DNA of 60,068 nt, taken from contig NZ_VUNI01000020.1 in NCBI RefSeq assembly GCF_009695765.1, positions 1-60,068 of the forward strand, written 5' to 3'. The stretch is from Roseburia porci (GTDB lineage: Bacteria > Bacillota > Clostridia > Lachnospirales > Lachnospiraceae). This document shows, in pieces, positions 26,201 through 33,663 of the stretch; the stretch's first letter is position 1; the number at the start of each line of letters is the position of its first letter. The notes beneath the pieces are model-generated. The model worked only from the letters and a program-made list of their open reading frames with translations, was not told where the DNA came from and made no database searches. Made by a program: the position numbers and the translations under genes.

Positions 26201-27302
26201 AGCAACGGGAGATGCTACATATATCGCACGATTCCAGAAAGTCAAGGTAACCCAGACTTATAAGAGACAGGTAAAGAATGGGGAAACATGGGAAGCTACC
26301 AGCGATACCAACGTCGGAACTGTCGCTCCTGAAAGCTTAATAGTTGAGTATGGAAGCACAGCCGGTTCCACAGCGACGGCAGGAACAGGCTATGAGTTTG
26401 TGGGCTGGTATGACGAAAGTGGAAATGCAGTGGCAGAATCCATGCTGGGGGCAACCAGTAACATCCTAAGCTACACAGCAACTGTGAGCGCAACATATTA
26501 TGCCCGGTTTAAGAAAGTCGTATCTGCCGAAAACGTGACCCAGACCTACATCCGTCAAGTAAAGGATGGAGATAACTGGGGAAATACCATGGATGACACA
26601 ATAGCAACCCTTGACTATTATACGCATACGGATGTAGTGGGAGCAACAGCCAGTTCCACTGCAACAGCGAAAGAAGGTTATGAATTCGTGGGCTGGTATG
26701 ATGTATCAGGAAATCCGGTTGCGGGTGATATGATAAGCAACAATGGAACAACCCTGAGTTATACCACAACTGGGAATGCTACATATTATGCCCGGTTTCA
26801 GAAAATCAAAGCAGCCGAAACCGTGACCCAGACCTACATCCGTCAAGTAAAGGATGGAGATAACTGGAAGGTTACCACGGATGACAGTATAGCAACTCTT
26901 GACTGCTATACGCATACGGATGTAGTGGGAGCAACAGCCAGTTCCACCGCAACAGCAGGGAAGGGACACAAATTCGTAGGCTGGTATGATGCAGAAGGTA
27001 AAAAGGTTGATGAAGATATTTTGATCAACAATGGAAATACTATCAGCTACACCACCACAGGGGAGGCTACTTATTATGCTCGGTTTCAGAAATCCGCTTC
27101 TGCCGAAAACGAGCCCCAGACCGATAATGATCAGGGGGCAGAGGCTGAAGCAAAGAAACCTAAATCGGAAACAGAGACTGAAACAAAGAAGAATAAACCG
27201 GAAACAGGTGATGAATGCAATCCAACACTTTGGACAGCACTTTTCCTTTTGTCAATTGTAGCATTGGCAGAATTGAATGACAAAAGAAAAAAACTTAAAT
27301 AA
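23226..27302 (+). CDS. Large repeat-containing, sortase-anchored surface protein
   Basis: 1358 residues. Signal peptide KRKHKQNHFLIILFALIL with a likely cut after VANA. The N-terminal ~350 residues hold a GSFEN start like carbohydrate-binding/adhesin modules and a Thr/Ser-rich region. A List_Bact-type unit (VTYDPNGGSVYTVERTY) follows, then six tandem ~90-residue repeats, each starting VTQT(Y/F)xRQ and containing FVGWY. The C-terminus has a sortase-like signal KPETGD, a hydrophobic helix LWTALFLLSIVALAEL and the tail KRKKLK. ATG 23226 was chosen over TTG 23196. Likely a cell-surface adhesin controlled by the neighbouring kinase and regulator. The stop codon abuts the right-hand direct repeat. 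Confidence 0.85.
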   Translation: MWYKRKHKQNHFLIILFALILELCFVTGMSLHVANAEEATDANNKMLLNGSFENIADGVTFKGCYASPTQEKVTAWNTTATDGKIELFKENTGTYINGVKLIPSAGTIAAELNAEEESTLYQNVATTPASIYEWGLDHGARNYADTMALVIGPKQTVDPSKQDTNNDGKPDKGGRDQLMQMVDWLIAEGKTSVKASEGIEKHLTVYSKKFAANGTFANNSGNNAFSLKPSAIYTEEWQIWIIADRNTSNGTNPWGKYGANDPDNSSTGGNLSGDYFYTVPADQTETIFGFVSVGGVKDASGTHSTQKTFGNFLDNINFKIFHPLSGSSTLHGSGVVSDSTGATSGESAISSGHQITVDNHLITYAVDGEPLKVQAVIKKKDADEGCEFVGLYYTVQDTSGNLGTTFLKKDGNEIDYQDNLTNEEKKNKWIKYTNDGGDIIYTYYLDNITTATDLHFVFIKSPTVTYDPNGGSVYTVERTYNTDEACNVYSFKPVPKTGKENEFIYISPYVSQAAEGKNDGWKFMGWLLTGDTVSDIPQDTVKVNADKLGSLLLPAEHTIACDFSGESTKKEQYFQIWDKKIDESDLKKETNDSTYIKWTTNDSSATLSYANIHKGLTMVAQWRWRQAFLPQINSGEEYTNSDKGGTVEITSVPNTNANYVDAYNENGGKGGKAYFAETDEIVTAKATAKKGYVFEGWYDGTGSDANLITTHATYSFTEMKENVGTYYARFSGTVTQTYKRQVKDGDNWKGIQGENNDDAGNLDRYSYVDVAGKDISVTATAGEGYKFVGWYDSTENKVTTGLSSDGKTISYTTTGNATYIARFEKTVTQTFDRQILEGSTWIKTTDNKVGMLTNYTHTDVVGATATSTATAGTGYEFVGWYDSTGNKVTVGLSSDGRTISYTTTGDATYIARFQKVKVTQTYKRQVKNGETWNDTDDDTVGTLSRYTHTTEYGSETGATATAGTGYEFVGWYKVETTGVAETATTGTSLSYTATGDATYIARFQKVKVTQTYKRQVKNGETWEATSDTNVGTVAPESLIVEYGSTAGSTATAGTGYEFVGWYDESGNAVAESMLGATSNILSYTATVSATYYARFKKVVSAENVTQTYIRQVKDGDNWGNTMDDTIATLDYYTHTDVVGATASSTATAKEGYEFVGWYDVSGNPVAGDMISNNGTTLSYTTTGNATYYARFQKIKAAETVTQTYIRQVKDGDNWKVTTDDSIATLDCYTHTDVVGATASSTATAGKGHKFVGWYDAEGKKVDEDILINNGNTISYTTTGEATYYARFQKSASAENEPQTDNDQGAEAEAKKPKSETETETKKNKPETGDECNPTLWTALFLLSIVALAELNDKRKKLK
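25425..27100 (+). repeat. Six tandem ~279-bp coding repeats
   Basis: Repeats begin near 25425, 25705, 25978, 26248, 26535 and 26823, each coding for VTQT..RQV...FVGWY...ARF. Repeats 3 and 4, and 5 and 6, are the closest pairs, including long identical stretches, a sign of recent duplication or gene conversion. Confidence 0.85.
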
Positions 27303-27317
27303 TGTATGAAAATTCTT

Positions 27318-27445
27318 TTGACATGTTTTGTTAATGATGTTATTATTATCTCATAAAAGGTGCTACCGATAGACGGTTAGTCCAGTTTATGAATTGATTA
27401 AAATAATCGCCTCAGTTTACCAGACCGGGGGCGATTATTTTTTTC
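27318..27445 (+). ncRNA. Antisense RNA antitoxin, right copy
   Basis: TTGACA (27318-27323), 17-base spacer, TATTAT (27341-27346), closer to consensus than the left copy. Start expected near 27353, ending at the GGCGATTATT hairpin with seven T. Complementary to the 3' end of the convergent toxin mRNA. Confidence 0.7.
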
Positions 27446-27530
27446 GTGATTTATTACCGAGTGTATATCCAAGTCCAAAGCAGGTTAAGCCAAAACTTAA
27501 AACTGCAATGAGACTTTCAAGAGTCAACAT
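27435..27530 (-). CDS. Holin-like type I toxin, 31-residue copy
   Basis: MLTLESLIAVLSFGLTCFGL continues with GYTLGNKSRKK and stops, 31 residues in all. The Lys-ended form is typical of putative holin-like toxins. AAAGGAGGG lies seven bases before the ATG. The protein is identical to the left copy over the shared part; a homopolymer with one A fewer creates the earlier stop. Confidence 0.75.
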   Translation of the reverse strand: MLTLESLIAVLSFGLTCFGLGYTLGNKSRKK

Positions 27531-27756
27531 TGGCATCCCTCCTTTGAAAGATTTCATACAAGATGATTTCTATGTAATCAGAGGGGCACAGTCCCTCTGC
27601 TGAAGAACTAACCGCCTACCGAATAGGGTAGCACCAAATTAATGATAACAGTAAAATGGTTAGTATGCAATAAAAATAATTTGAAGGAAACAATTAAAAG
27701 TGAAATTGACAAATAGATTTGAAATATATGGAAGCTAAAGGAAGTTGTGGGCAGTC

Positions 27757-27830
27757 CTCAACATAAAACACATATGCAACACTGCTACCAACAAATCCCT
27801 TGTTTCAGGGCTTTTCTCGCTCTCAAAACG
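27757..27830. other. Element right end with third att core
   Basis: CACATATGCAACA, a CAGGGCTTTTCTCG tract, then TCTCAAAACG at 27821-27830. The arrangement parallels 18058-18134. After the core the sequence becomes ATAATAAAAA and soon reaches a terminator. Confidence 0.6.
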
Positions 27831-27859
27831 ATAATAAAAATCAAATTGAAGAAATTTGT

Positions 27860-27895
27860 AAAACCCTTGAAAATCCAGTTTTTCAAGGGTTTTTT
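27860..27895 (+). terminator. Intrinsic terminator past the att core
   Basis: AAAACCCTTGAAAA pairs with TTTTCAAGGGTTTT around ATCCAG, followed by T-run. The ~200 bases after it (27896-28103) have no gene; they hold a TAAC-rich stretch (27954-27975) and a TATAAT near 27998, the likely abi promoter. Confidence 0.85.
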
Positions 27896-28103
27896 ATACT
27901 ACAGGGCTTGTTGAAATCGTATTGATTGTCGCGAAATTGTATCGGCAGCTAACACGTAACTAACGCATAACTTACAAGTTGTTTCATACATTTGCTATAA
28001 TCCTCTGATTACTATTTGAATCCAGTGTGACATAAAGAAAAATGTCTTTTATTGTCAAAATTAATGCTGCATAATAGTAAAAAAGGAGTAAAGAGGATGT
28101 TAT

Positions 28104-29009
28104 ATGAAATTGCTTAAAACGAGTGATGAATTAATATCACATATGAAAATAAAAGGAATAAAATTTAATATAGTAAAGGAAGAAGACGCAAAAATATTTC
28201 TCCAAAATAATAATTACTATATGAAGTTGGCTTCCTATAGGGCAAATTATGACAAACGCGAAAGTAATGGTGAGTATATAAATCTTGATTTTGCCTACTT
28301 GCAGGAATTGTCAACAATCGATATGCATTTACGGTATTTAATATTGCAAATGTGCCTTGATGTTGAACATGCTTTAAAAACTAGATTGTTAAAAGATATA
28401 GAGGATAATCCGCAAGAAGATGGTTATGATATTATTAGAAGATTTATTACAAAATATGACAGAAGTTGTCAAAACATACAGAAACATAAATCTAGTGAAT
28501 ATTGTCGAGAATTGATTGAAAAGTATTATCCGTATTTTCCAGCATGGGTGTTTGTGGAATTAATATCTTTTGGTGATATGGTAAAACTATATGAATATTA
28601 TTCCGAGAGATATTCAGGACGTTTGAAGGATAGCGAATTGTTGTATTCTATCAGAGATTTGAGAAATGCAACTGCTCATAGTAATTGTTTGATAAACAAA
28701 TTGCAAAAAGGAACAAACAAGCCGTCTGTAAAAATTATTAAATTTGTTTCAAATATAGATGGAATAGGTACATCTATGAGAACAAATAAATTGAGTAACA
28801 AATTTTTGTATGATTTTATTTCGTTGCTTTATGTTTATAATGAATTTATCAACGTAAATATTGTAAAAGAGAAAAGATTTAGGCAAATACAGGAATTTAT
28901 AGATGGTCGTGTAATAAAAAATAGAGAGTATTTTGAAAAAAATGAATGTATAAAAACGGCCTACACATTTGTGAAAAAAGTTATTGACTATATGAATGAA
29001 TCATGTTAA
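28104..29009 (+). CDS. Abi-family (AbiD/F-like) abortive infection protein
   Basis: 301 residues of the Abi_2 family. N-terminal LLKTSDELISHMKIKGIKF and NNNYYMKLASYR motifs, a helical middle (HLRYLILQMCLDVEHALKTR), and a HEPN RNase motif Rx4H in LRNATAHSN near residue 192. Such proteins are thought to cleave RNA and stop growth of phage-infected cells. AT-rich codon use, its own promoter and terminator, and its place at the end of the island indicate acquired defence. ATG 28104 follows GTAAAGAGGATGTT. Confidence 0.85.
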   Translation: MKLLKTSDELISHMKIKGIKFNIVKEEDAKIFLQNNNYYMKLASYRANYDKRESNGEYINLDFAYLQELSTIDMHLRYLILQMCLDVEHALKTRLLKDIEDNPQEDGYDIIRRFITKYDRSCQNIQKHKSSEYCRELIEKYYPYFPAWVFVELISFGDMVKLYEYYSERYSGRLKDSELLYSIRDLRNATAHSNCLINKLQKGTNKPSVKIIKFVSNIDGIGTSMRTNKLSNKFLYDFISLLYVYNEFINVNIVKEKRFRQIQEFIDGRVIKNREYFEKNECIKTAYTFVKKVIDYMNESC

Positions 29010-29043
29010 TATAATCACACGATAAAAAAATTAAATTTTTGTA

Positions 29044-29078
29044 GGGAATGGGTATTCACTCGTTCCCGATTTTTTTTG
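29044..29078 (+). terminator. Terminator of the abi gene
   Basis: GGGAATGGGTATT pairs with its partner ending CGTTCCC, followed by eight T. Confidence 0.8.
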
Positions 29079-29152
29079 GCTCTCACGTTACGTCATAGTA
29101 TATGATGAGCTATGTTCGAACATGAAAAATTATATGGAGGCTTTACATTGGT

Positions 29153-29290
29153 ATGCCATACTGTGGCGGTTATGCCTGTGGATATGCGCTGATTAGGCAT
29201 TTTCTGAAAAAAACAGGGATATCTATTTATGAGGCGACTATTACACCGACGGAAGAAATTATGAGACAATCAGAGGATTTCTGGAAATAA
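29153..29290 (+). pseudogene. C-terminal relic of a DUF2268-like zinc protease
   Basis: A 45-codon frame: GGYACGYALIRHFLKKTGIS followed by an EAT..TPTEEIMRQSEDFW end. This resembles the C-terminus of DUF2268 (YjaZ-like) predicted Zn proteases, where the last helix follows GY.hh..FL..tg.s. The catalytic HExxH part is absent upstream, so this is a truncated remnant at the island's right side. A GGAGG at 29136-29140 could still allow translation. Confidence 0.4.
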
Positions 29291-29382
29291 GCAAAAATAG
29301 ATCATTTTTTCGTATGAGAATACATAAAATGAGGCAAATTGAAGGTAACAGAGGCATAAAATGCCGGATTAGGAGGAATCAT

Positions 29383-30561
29383 ATGGATTTTTATAAGAGA
29401 GCGGTGGAATTAAAAGAAGAGACCATTGAGAACCGCCGGTATATTCATAAGAATGCGGAGACAGGCTTAAAACTGCCAAAGACAAAGGCATTTGTCATGG
29501 ACAGGCTGAAGAAATACGGATTAGAACCGGAAGAATGCGGGGACGGAGTAACCGCAATGCTTGGAAAAGGTGGAAAAGTACTGCTTCTTAGGGCGGATAT
29601 GGATGCGCTTCCAATGCCGGAGCAAAGTGGAGAGAGCTTTGCATGTCCGACAGGAGCAGCGGATCATGCGTGTGGACATGATTTTCATGCGGCAATGCTT
29701 CTGACTGCAGCAAAGATGTTAAAAGAGAATGAGGATATGCTCGAAGGAACGGTTAAATTTATGTTTCAGCCTGCGGAGGAGACCTTTGAGGGAAGTAAGA
29801 ATATGATCGAACATGGCATATTGGACAATCCAAAGGTTGATGCAGCGCTTGCATATCATGTTTCGCCGGGAAAGATGCCAGTAGGGCTTTATATGTACAA
29901 TGATAAAGATACGATGATGTATTCGGTGGACGGATTTAAGATCACGATTACCGGAAAGGGATCACATGGTGCGTATCCACATGTCGGAGTAGATCCAATC
30001 AATATCGGAGTGCACATCCATCTCGCATTGCAGGAACTGATTGCAAGAGAAAGTGATCCGGCGCATGCGTGTGTTCTCACAATCGGGCAGTTTCAGGCTG
30101 GAACGGCGGCAAATATCATTCCGGACACCGCAGTACTTCAGGGAACGATACGAACAAATCATAAAGAGGCAAGAGAACTCCTTGTGCGCAGAATGAAGGA
30201 AGTCGCTGAGAAAACGGCGGAAGTATATAAAGGAACGGCGCAGATCGAGATGATCTCGGAAGTACCGCCGCTCATCTGTGATCCAAAGATGACGGACGAG
30301 ATCGTCGGCTATATGAATGAAATGAATATCCCAGGACTTACCCCATATCCTGACGTTTCTGCGAGTGCATCAGAGGACTTTGCAGTGATCGCTGAGAAAG
30401 TACCAAGTACGTTTATGTATCTTTCTGCCGGTTATCAGGATGAGAGAGGAACCTATCCGGCGCATCATCCAAAGGTACAATTCAATGAGGATGTGTGCCC
30501 GATCGGGTCAGCCTGTCTGGCCAATTGTGCTGTGCGCTGGCTCGCGGCACATAAAGAATAA
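29383..30561 (+). CDS. M20-family amidohydrolase
   Basis: 392 residues, M20D (hippurate/IAA-amino-acid hydrolase, N-acyl-diaminopimelate deacetylase type). Metal-binding motifs: RADMDALPM, DHACGHDFHAAM (Cys/His ligands), FQPAEE (catalytic Glu), and a C-terminal SASEDFAV. The dimerisation/lid domain starts near residue 185 (GSHGAYPHVGVDP). Cytosolic, cleaves an N-acyl amino acid or similar amide; substrate not predictable. ATG 29383 directly follows AGGAGGAATCAT; the longer ORF from 29314 is rejected. Confidence 0.9.
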   Translation: MDFYKRAVELKEETIENRRYIHKNAETGLKLPKTKAFVMDRLKKYGLEPEECGDGVTAMLGKGGKVLLLRADMDALPMPEQSGESFACPTGAADHACGHDFHAAMLLTAAKMLKENEDMLEGTVKFMFQPAEETFEGSKNMIEHGILDNPKVDAALAYHVSPGKMPVGLYMYNDKDTMMYSVDGFKITITGKGSHGAYPHVGVDPINIGVHIHLALQELIARESDPAHACVLTIGQFQAGTAANIIPDTAVLQGTIRTNHKEARELLVRRMKEVAEKTAEVYKGTAQIEMISEVPPLICDPKMTDEIVGYMNEMNIPGLTPYPDVSASASEDFAVIAEKVPSTFMYLSAGYQDERGTYPAHHPKVQFNEDVCPIGSACLANCAVRWLAAHKE

Positions 30562-30608
30562 CTAGCAATCTTTAAAATGAGAAAAAATATCATTAGCAGT
30601 TTCAATGA

Positions 30609-30635
30609 TTGACTTATACCCCTTGGGGGTATAAT
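30609..30635 (+). promoter_or_regulatory. CsoR-type operator inside the copper-chaperone promoter
   Basis: TATACCCC-TTG-GGGGTATA at 30615-30633, a perfect 8-bp inverted repeat lying between TTGACT (30609-30614) and TATAAT (30630-30635). Pseudopalindromes of ATACCCC/GGGGTAT are the binding sites of CsoR/RcnR-type repressors. No csoR gene lies in the window. Confidence 0.75.
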
Positions 30636-30674
30636 GTGAGGTTGTTCGAATGTATGGATACAGGAGGAATTGCA

Positions 30675-30935
30675 ATGATAAAGACAGTATTAAAAATTAA
30701 CGGCATGATGTGTGGCATGTGTGAGTCTCATATGAATGATCTGATCCGCAAGAATTTCAAGGTGGACAAAGTGAATTCTTCCGCTTCGGATGGCGAGACG
30801 GTGATCATCAGTGAAGAACCGATCGACATTCCCTGGGCGAAGAAACAGATCAAAGAGATCGGATATGAACTGGTTTCTTATGAGAGTGAACCATACGAGA
30901 AGAAAAAAGGATTTTTCCATTTTGGAAAGAAATAG
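30675..30935 (+). CDS. Heavy-metal-associated (CopZ-like) protein
   Basis: 86 residues with an HMA fold: KINGMMCGMCESHMNDLI holds the metal-binding C-x-x-C (Cys-Gly-Met-Cys). The usual C-terminal strands follow (VIISEEP...IKEIGYEL), plus a basic tail KKKGFFHFGKK. Binds Cu(I) or a similar soft metal in the cytosol. ATG 30675 follows CAGGAGG; the longer ORF from 30609 would start inside the operator. Expected to be derepressed by copper through the CsoR-type site. Confidence 0.85.
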   Translation: MIKTVLKINGMMCGMCESHMNDLIRKNFKVDKVNSSASDGETVIISEEPIDIPWAKKQIKEIGYELVSYESEPYEKKKGFFHFGKK

Positions 30936-30949
30936 ATCAGGAATCAATG

Positions 30950-30985
30950 AAAATCCCGGGCAGTTACAAAGCTGCCCGGGATTTT
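30950..30985. terminator. Bidirectional terminator
   Basis: AAAATCCCGGGCAG pairs with CTGCCCGGGATTTT; serves both the HMA gene and the convergent DUF4321 gene. Confidence 0.9.
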
Positions 30986-30987
30986 CA

Positions 30988-31251
30988 TTATAAAAAACGG
31001 TAGATGATGATTGCTACAACGACTCCAAGGATTCCGGCAATGGTGATGTTGATCGTTAATGCAAAAGTGATCACAAGGATACCAAGATCCAGAACCACAG
31101 GCGAAGTAAGTCCGAACGTCTGTCCGTAATTCAGCCATGCCAGCGCCGGAACACCGGATGCCAGTTGTCCGATCAGTCCTCCGATCACAACACCGATCAA
31201 AATTAAAAGGGCAAGCGCCCATGTATTTTTTCCTGCAATTCCTTTACTCAT
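30988..31251 (-). CDS. DUF4321 small membrane protein
   Basis: 87 residues with two to three membrane helices (WALALLILIGVVIGGLIG, then LGILVITFALTINITIAGIL), matching DUF4321, a clostridial family without known function. ATG 31251 was chosen for AGAGGAC upstream. Stands alone. Confidence 0.8.
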   Translation of the reverse strand: MSKGIAGKNTWALALLILIGVVIGGLIGQLASGVPALAWLNYGQTFGLTSPVVLDLGILVITFALTINITIAGILGVVVAIIIYRFL

Positions 31252-31326
31252 TTGTCTGTCCTCTCGTATCATGATGAAATATTATTCTAAGTGTACCATA
31301 AATTGGATTTTCCAACAATCCTATTC

Positions 31327-31355
31327 TTGTGAACCACAGAAAAATCCCATATAAT
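31327..31355 (+). promoter_or_regulatory. Promoter of the ABC-F gene
   Basis: TTGTGA (31327-31332), 17-base spacer, TATAAT (31350-31355). A GTCCGGT/ACCGGAC hairpin lies in the short leader after it. Confidence 0.65.
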
Positions 31356-31407
31356 AATAGAGATATGCGTCCGGTAATGACCGGACAGGATACAGAAAGG
31401 GCAGAAT

Positions 31408-33159
31408 ATGTTAAAAGTTACTGAGTTATCGTATGGATTTCCCCAGAAGGATTTATACAATAAAATATCATTTACCGTGGAGGACGGGCAGCACTGTGTG
31501 CTGATCGGAACCAATGGAACCGGAAAGAGCACGCTGCTTCAGATGCTTCTTGAACCACAGGAATATTTATATGAAGGAAAGATTGAGATCGAGCCTGGAA
31601 GCCGCATTGGATATGTCAGTCAGTTCCCGGGGAAAAATGAAAACAGCGATCAGACGGTTTTTGATTATATCAGTGAACCGTTTGTCAGACAGCAGGAGAA
31701 AATTAACCAGATCTGTGCGGAAATGGAACACGGAGAGAATATGGATGAGCTGTTTGAACAGTATCAGACCGAATGGGATGTATTTAATGCAATGGACGGA
31801 GATCACTATGAGGTCAACATCAAAAAACAGCTGAAACTTGCAGGCCTTGAGAAGGCTGCACAGCTTAAAACATCGGAGCTAAGCGGCGGTGAATACAAGC
31901 TGATCTCCATGATACGCGAGATGCTGACCGGTCCGGCACTGTTAATTATGGATGAGCCGGATGCGTTTTTGGATTTTGAGAATGTCAATGCACTGAGAAA
32001 TCTGATCAATCAGCATAAGGGAACGCTTCTTGTAGTCACACATAACCGCTATCTTTTAAACCACTGCTTTGACAAAGTCCTTCATCTGGAGAATACCGAA
32101 CTTCAGGAATTTGATGGAAGTTATGTTGACTATCATTATCTGATGCTTCAGACAAAGATCGAGCAGATGGAACTTGCTGCGTCCGACCTTGCAGAAATCG
32201 AACGTAATCAGAAGATTGTAGAGAGACTCAGAAAACAGGCAACACTGATCGTAAGTGCGGCAAGAGGAAGAGCACTTCATGCGAGAGTTTCACTTCTGGA
32301 ACGTTTACAGGCGAGAAAGACCAGATCGCCATTTATTGAAGTACCACATCCACAGATTAATCTTCACACGGACCTTGTGGAGGAAGAAAAGGAAGATGTG
32401 GTCTTAAAAGTAGAAGATTACAGTGTGAGTTTTGACGAACAGCTGTTAGAGCATGTTTCCTTTGAAATCGGACCCAAAGACAAGGTTGCGATCGTAGGAA
32501 GCAATGGAACCGGAAAGACAACACTTCTCAGGGAGATCATGCATGGAGGCAATGATTCAATCTGGATCGCGCCGGAAGCGGAAGTCGCATATCTGTCTCA
32601 GATGCAGGGCGAGACCATGGATGAATCCCAGACGGTACTTGAGATCATGGATGCGACCGGACTTGAGACGAAAAAGGAAGTACTGGAATACCTTTCCCCA
32701 TATGGCTTTGCAGAAGATATGTTAGAACAGCGGATTGATTCTTTGTCCGGAGGAGAGAAAAATCTCTTGCAGCTTGCTGTTTTATCGAGAGGCAACGCAA
32801 GCCTGCTGCTTCTGGATGAGCCGACCAGCCATCTTGACATTTATGCACAGGAATCACTTGAGGAGGCAATTCTTGGCTACAATGGTGCAGTTCTTATGGT
32901 TTCCCATGATTTTTACACCATTGCAAACTGTGTGGATTATGTGCTGTACGTAGAGGATAAGACGGTGCGCAGAGTCAGTGCGCGTAAATTCCGTAAGATG
33001 ATCTATGCAGATCACTTCGACAAGGATTATCTGGAACTGGAAAAGAAGAAAAAAGAGACGGAAGTGCGCATTTATCAGGCTCTTGGAAAGCGGGACTATG
33101 AGACAGCAAGAACCTTATCCGATCAGATGGGCGAGCTGATCGCAGCGATGCAGAAGTAG
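31408..33159 (+). CDS. ABC-F family ATPase (first)
   Basis: 583 residues, two ABC domains in one chain and no membrane helices. Walker A sites GTNGTGKST (~36) and GSNGTGKTT (~365), signatures LSGGEYKL and LSGGEKNL, Walker B LLIMDEPDAFLD and LLLLDEPTSHLD. The interdomain linker (~240-310) is the ribosome-facing P-site motif. ABC-F proteins rescue or regulate translating ribosomes; some give antibiotic protection. The first Walker B and signature are degenerate, seen also in Firmicute resistance-type ABC-F. Forms an operon with the next gene. Confidence 0.85.
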   Translation: MLKVTELSYGFPQKDLYNKISFTVEDGQHCVLIGTNGTGKSTLLQMLLEPQEYLYEGKIEIEPGSRIGYVSQFPGKNENSDQTVFDYISEPFVRQQEKINQICAEMEHGENMDELFEQYQTEWDVFNAMDGDHYEVNIKKQLKLAGLEKAAQLKTSELSGGEYKLISMIREMLTGPALLIMDEPDAFLDFENVNALRNLINQHKGTLLVVTHNRYLLNHCFDKVLHLENTELQEFDGSYVDYHYLMLQTKIEQMELAASDLAEIERNQKIVERLRKQATLIVSAARGRALHARVSLLERLQARKTRSPFIEVPHPQINLHTDLVEEEKEDVVLKVEDYSVSFDEQLLEHVSFEIGPKDKVAIVGSNGTGKTTLLREIMHGGNDSIWIAPEAEVAYLSQMQGETMDESQTVLEIMDATGLETKKEVLEYLSPYGFAEDMLEQRIDSLSGGEKNLLQLAVLSRGNASLLLLDEPTSHLDIYAQESLEEAILGYNGAVLMVSHDFYTIANCVDYVLYVEDKTVRRVSARKFRKMIYADHFDKDYLELEKKKKETEVRIYQALGKRDYETARTLSDQMGELIAAMQK

Positions 33160-33184
33160 TCAGGTTTATGGAAAGAGGGATAAA

Positions 33185-33568
33185 ATGGGATTATTTTCAA
33201 AAAAGACAAGGAAAGAAATAAATCTGCCATTTGTATTGATCGAGAATGCAGAAGAGATGGAAGCTGGATTTGTTACACTGGAGATGTATGGTGCAATCGA
33301 CGGAAACATGAAATATCTGAATGCGTCTTATACATTAAAAAAACAAGCCATGTATGAAGATGGCTCCTATGAGGAGATCCTGAAACATTTAAAAGCTGCA
33401 GAGAATCGAAATGTCCGTGTGGAACTGATCTACAAAGGGGAGAAACTGGTGAATTTTGTCATGGATTTAAATAGTCTGGCTTTGACCTGCAGTGATGACA
33501 GGGTAACAGATATGGAATATGTCGGCAGTGGAATTAACGATAAGAGTGAAAGAGAAACTGTACGCTGA
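33185..33568 (+). CDS. Hypothetical protein downstream of ABC-F
   Basis: 127 residues, soluble, mixed alpha/beta pattern. I recognise no family. It begins MGLFSKKTRKEINLPFVLIE, a short basic N-terminus typical of small cytosolic clostridial proteins. Follows the ABC-F gene by 25 bases with a GAGGG site, so it is co-transcribed; a terminator ends the unit. Confidence 0.7.
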   Translation: MGLFSKKTRKEINLPFVLIENAEEMEAGFVTLEMYGAIDGNMKYLNASYTLKKQAMYEDGSYEEILKHLKAAENRNVRVELIYKGEKLVNFVMDLNSLALTCSDDRVTDMEYVGSGINDKSERETVR

Positions 33569-33601
33569 TTGCAGGCTTTCGTTTGAATAAGAAAGATATG
33601 T

Positions 33602-33650
33602 ACCCCTTAAGCGGATAAGGTAATGACCGAATCTGATTAAGGGGTTTTTA
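33602..33650 (+). terminator. Terminator of the ABC-F operon
   Basis: ACCCCTTAA (33602-33610) pairs with TTAAGGGGT (33637-33645), then TTTT. Long 26-base loop. Confidence 0.75.
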
Positions 33651-33663
33651 CTTGAAATATCAA

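Larger units (their letters stand above)
27302..27779. repeat. Long direct repeat, right copy (type I TA locus)
   Basis: About 478 bases matching 19593-20072. Unlike the left copy, it runs on directly into the element-end sequence and att core at 27821-27830, so this is probably the original location of the locus. Confidence 0.9.

Noticed and set aside
25425-27100. Possible CRISPR array
   Set aside because: The repeats are ~279 bp, in frame and protein-coding, without unique spacers. No CRISPR array or cas gene was seen in the window.
27394-27603. 69-codon plus-strand ORF in the right direct repeat
   Set aside because: It is antisense to the toxin gene, and a one-base difference disrupts the matching frame in the left copy.
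29080-29098. Possible fourth att site (CTCTCACGTTACGTCA)
   Set aside because: Only a gapped, partial likeness to the rpsI core, with no element-end sequence before it; too weak to call.
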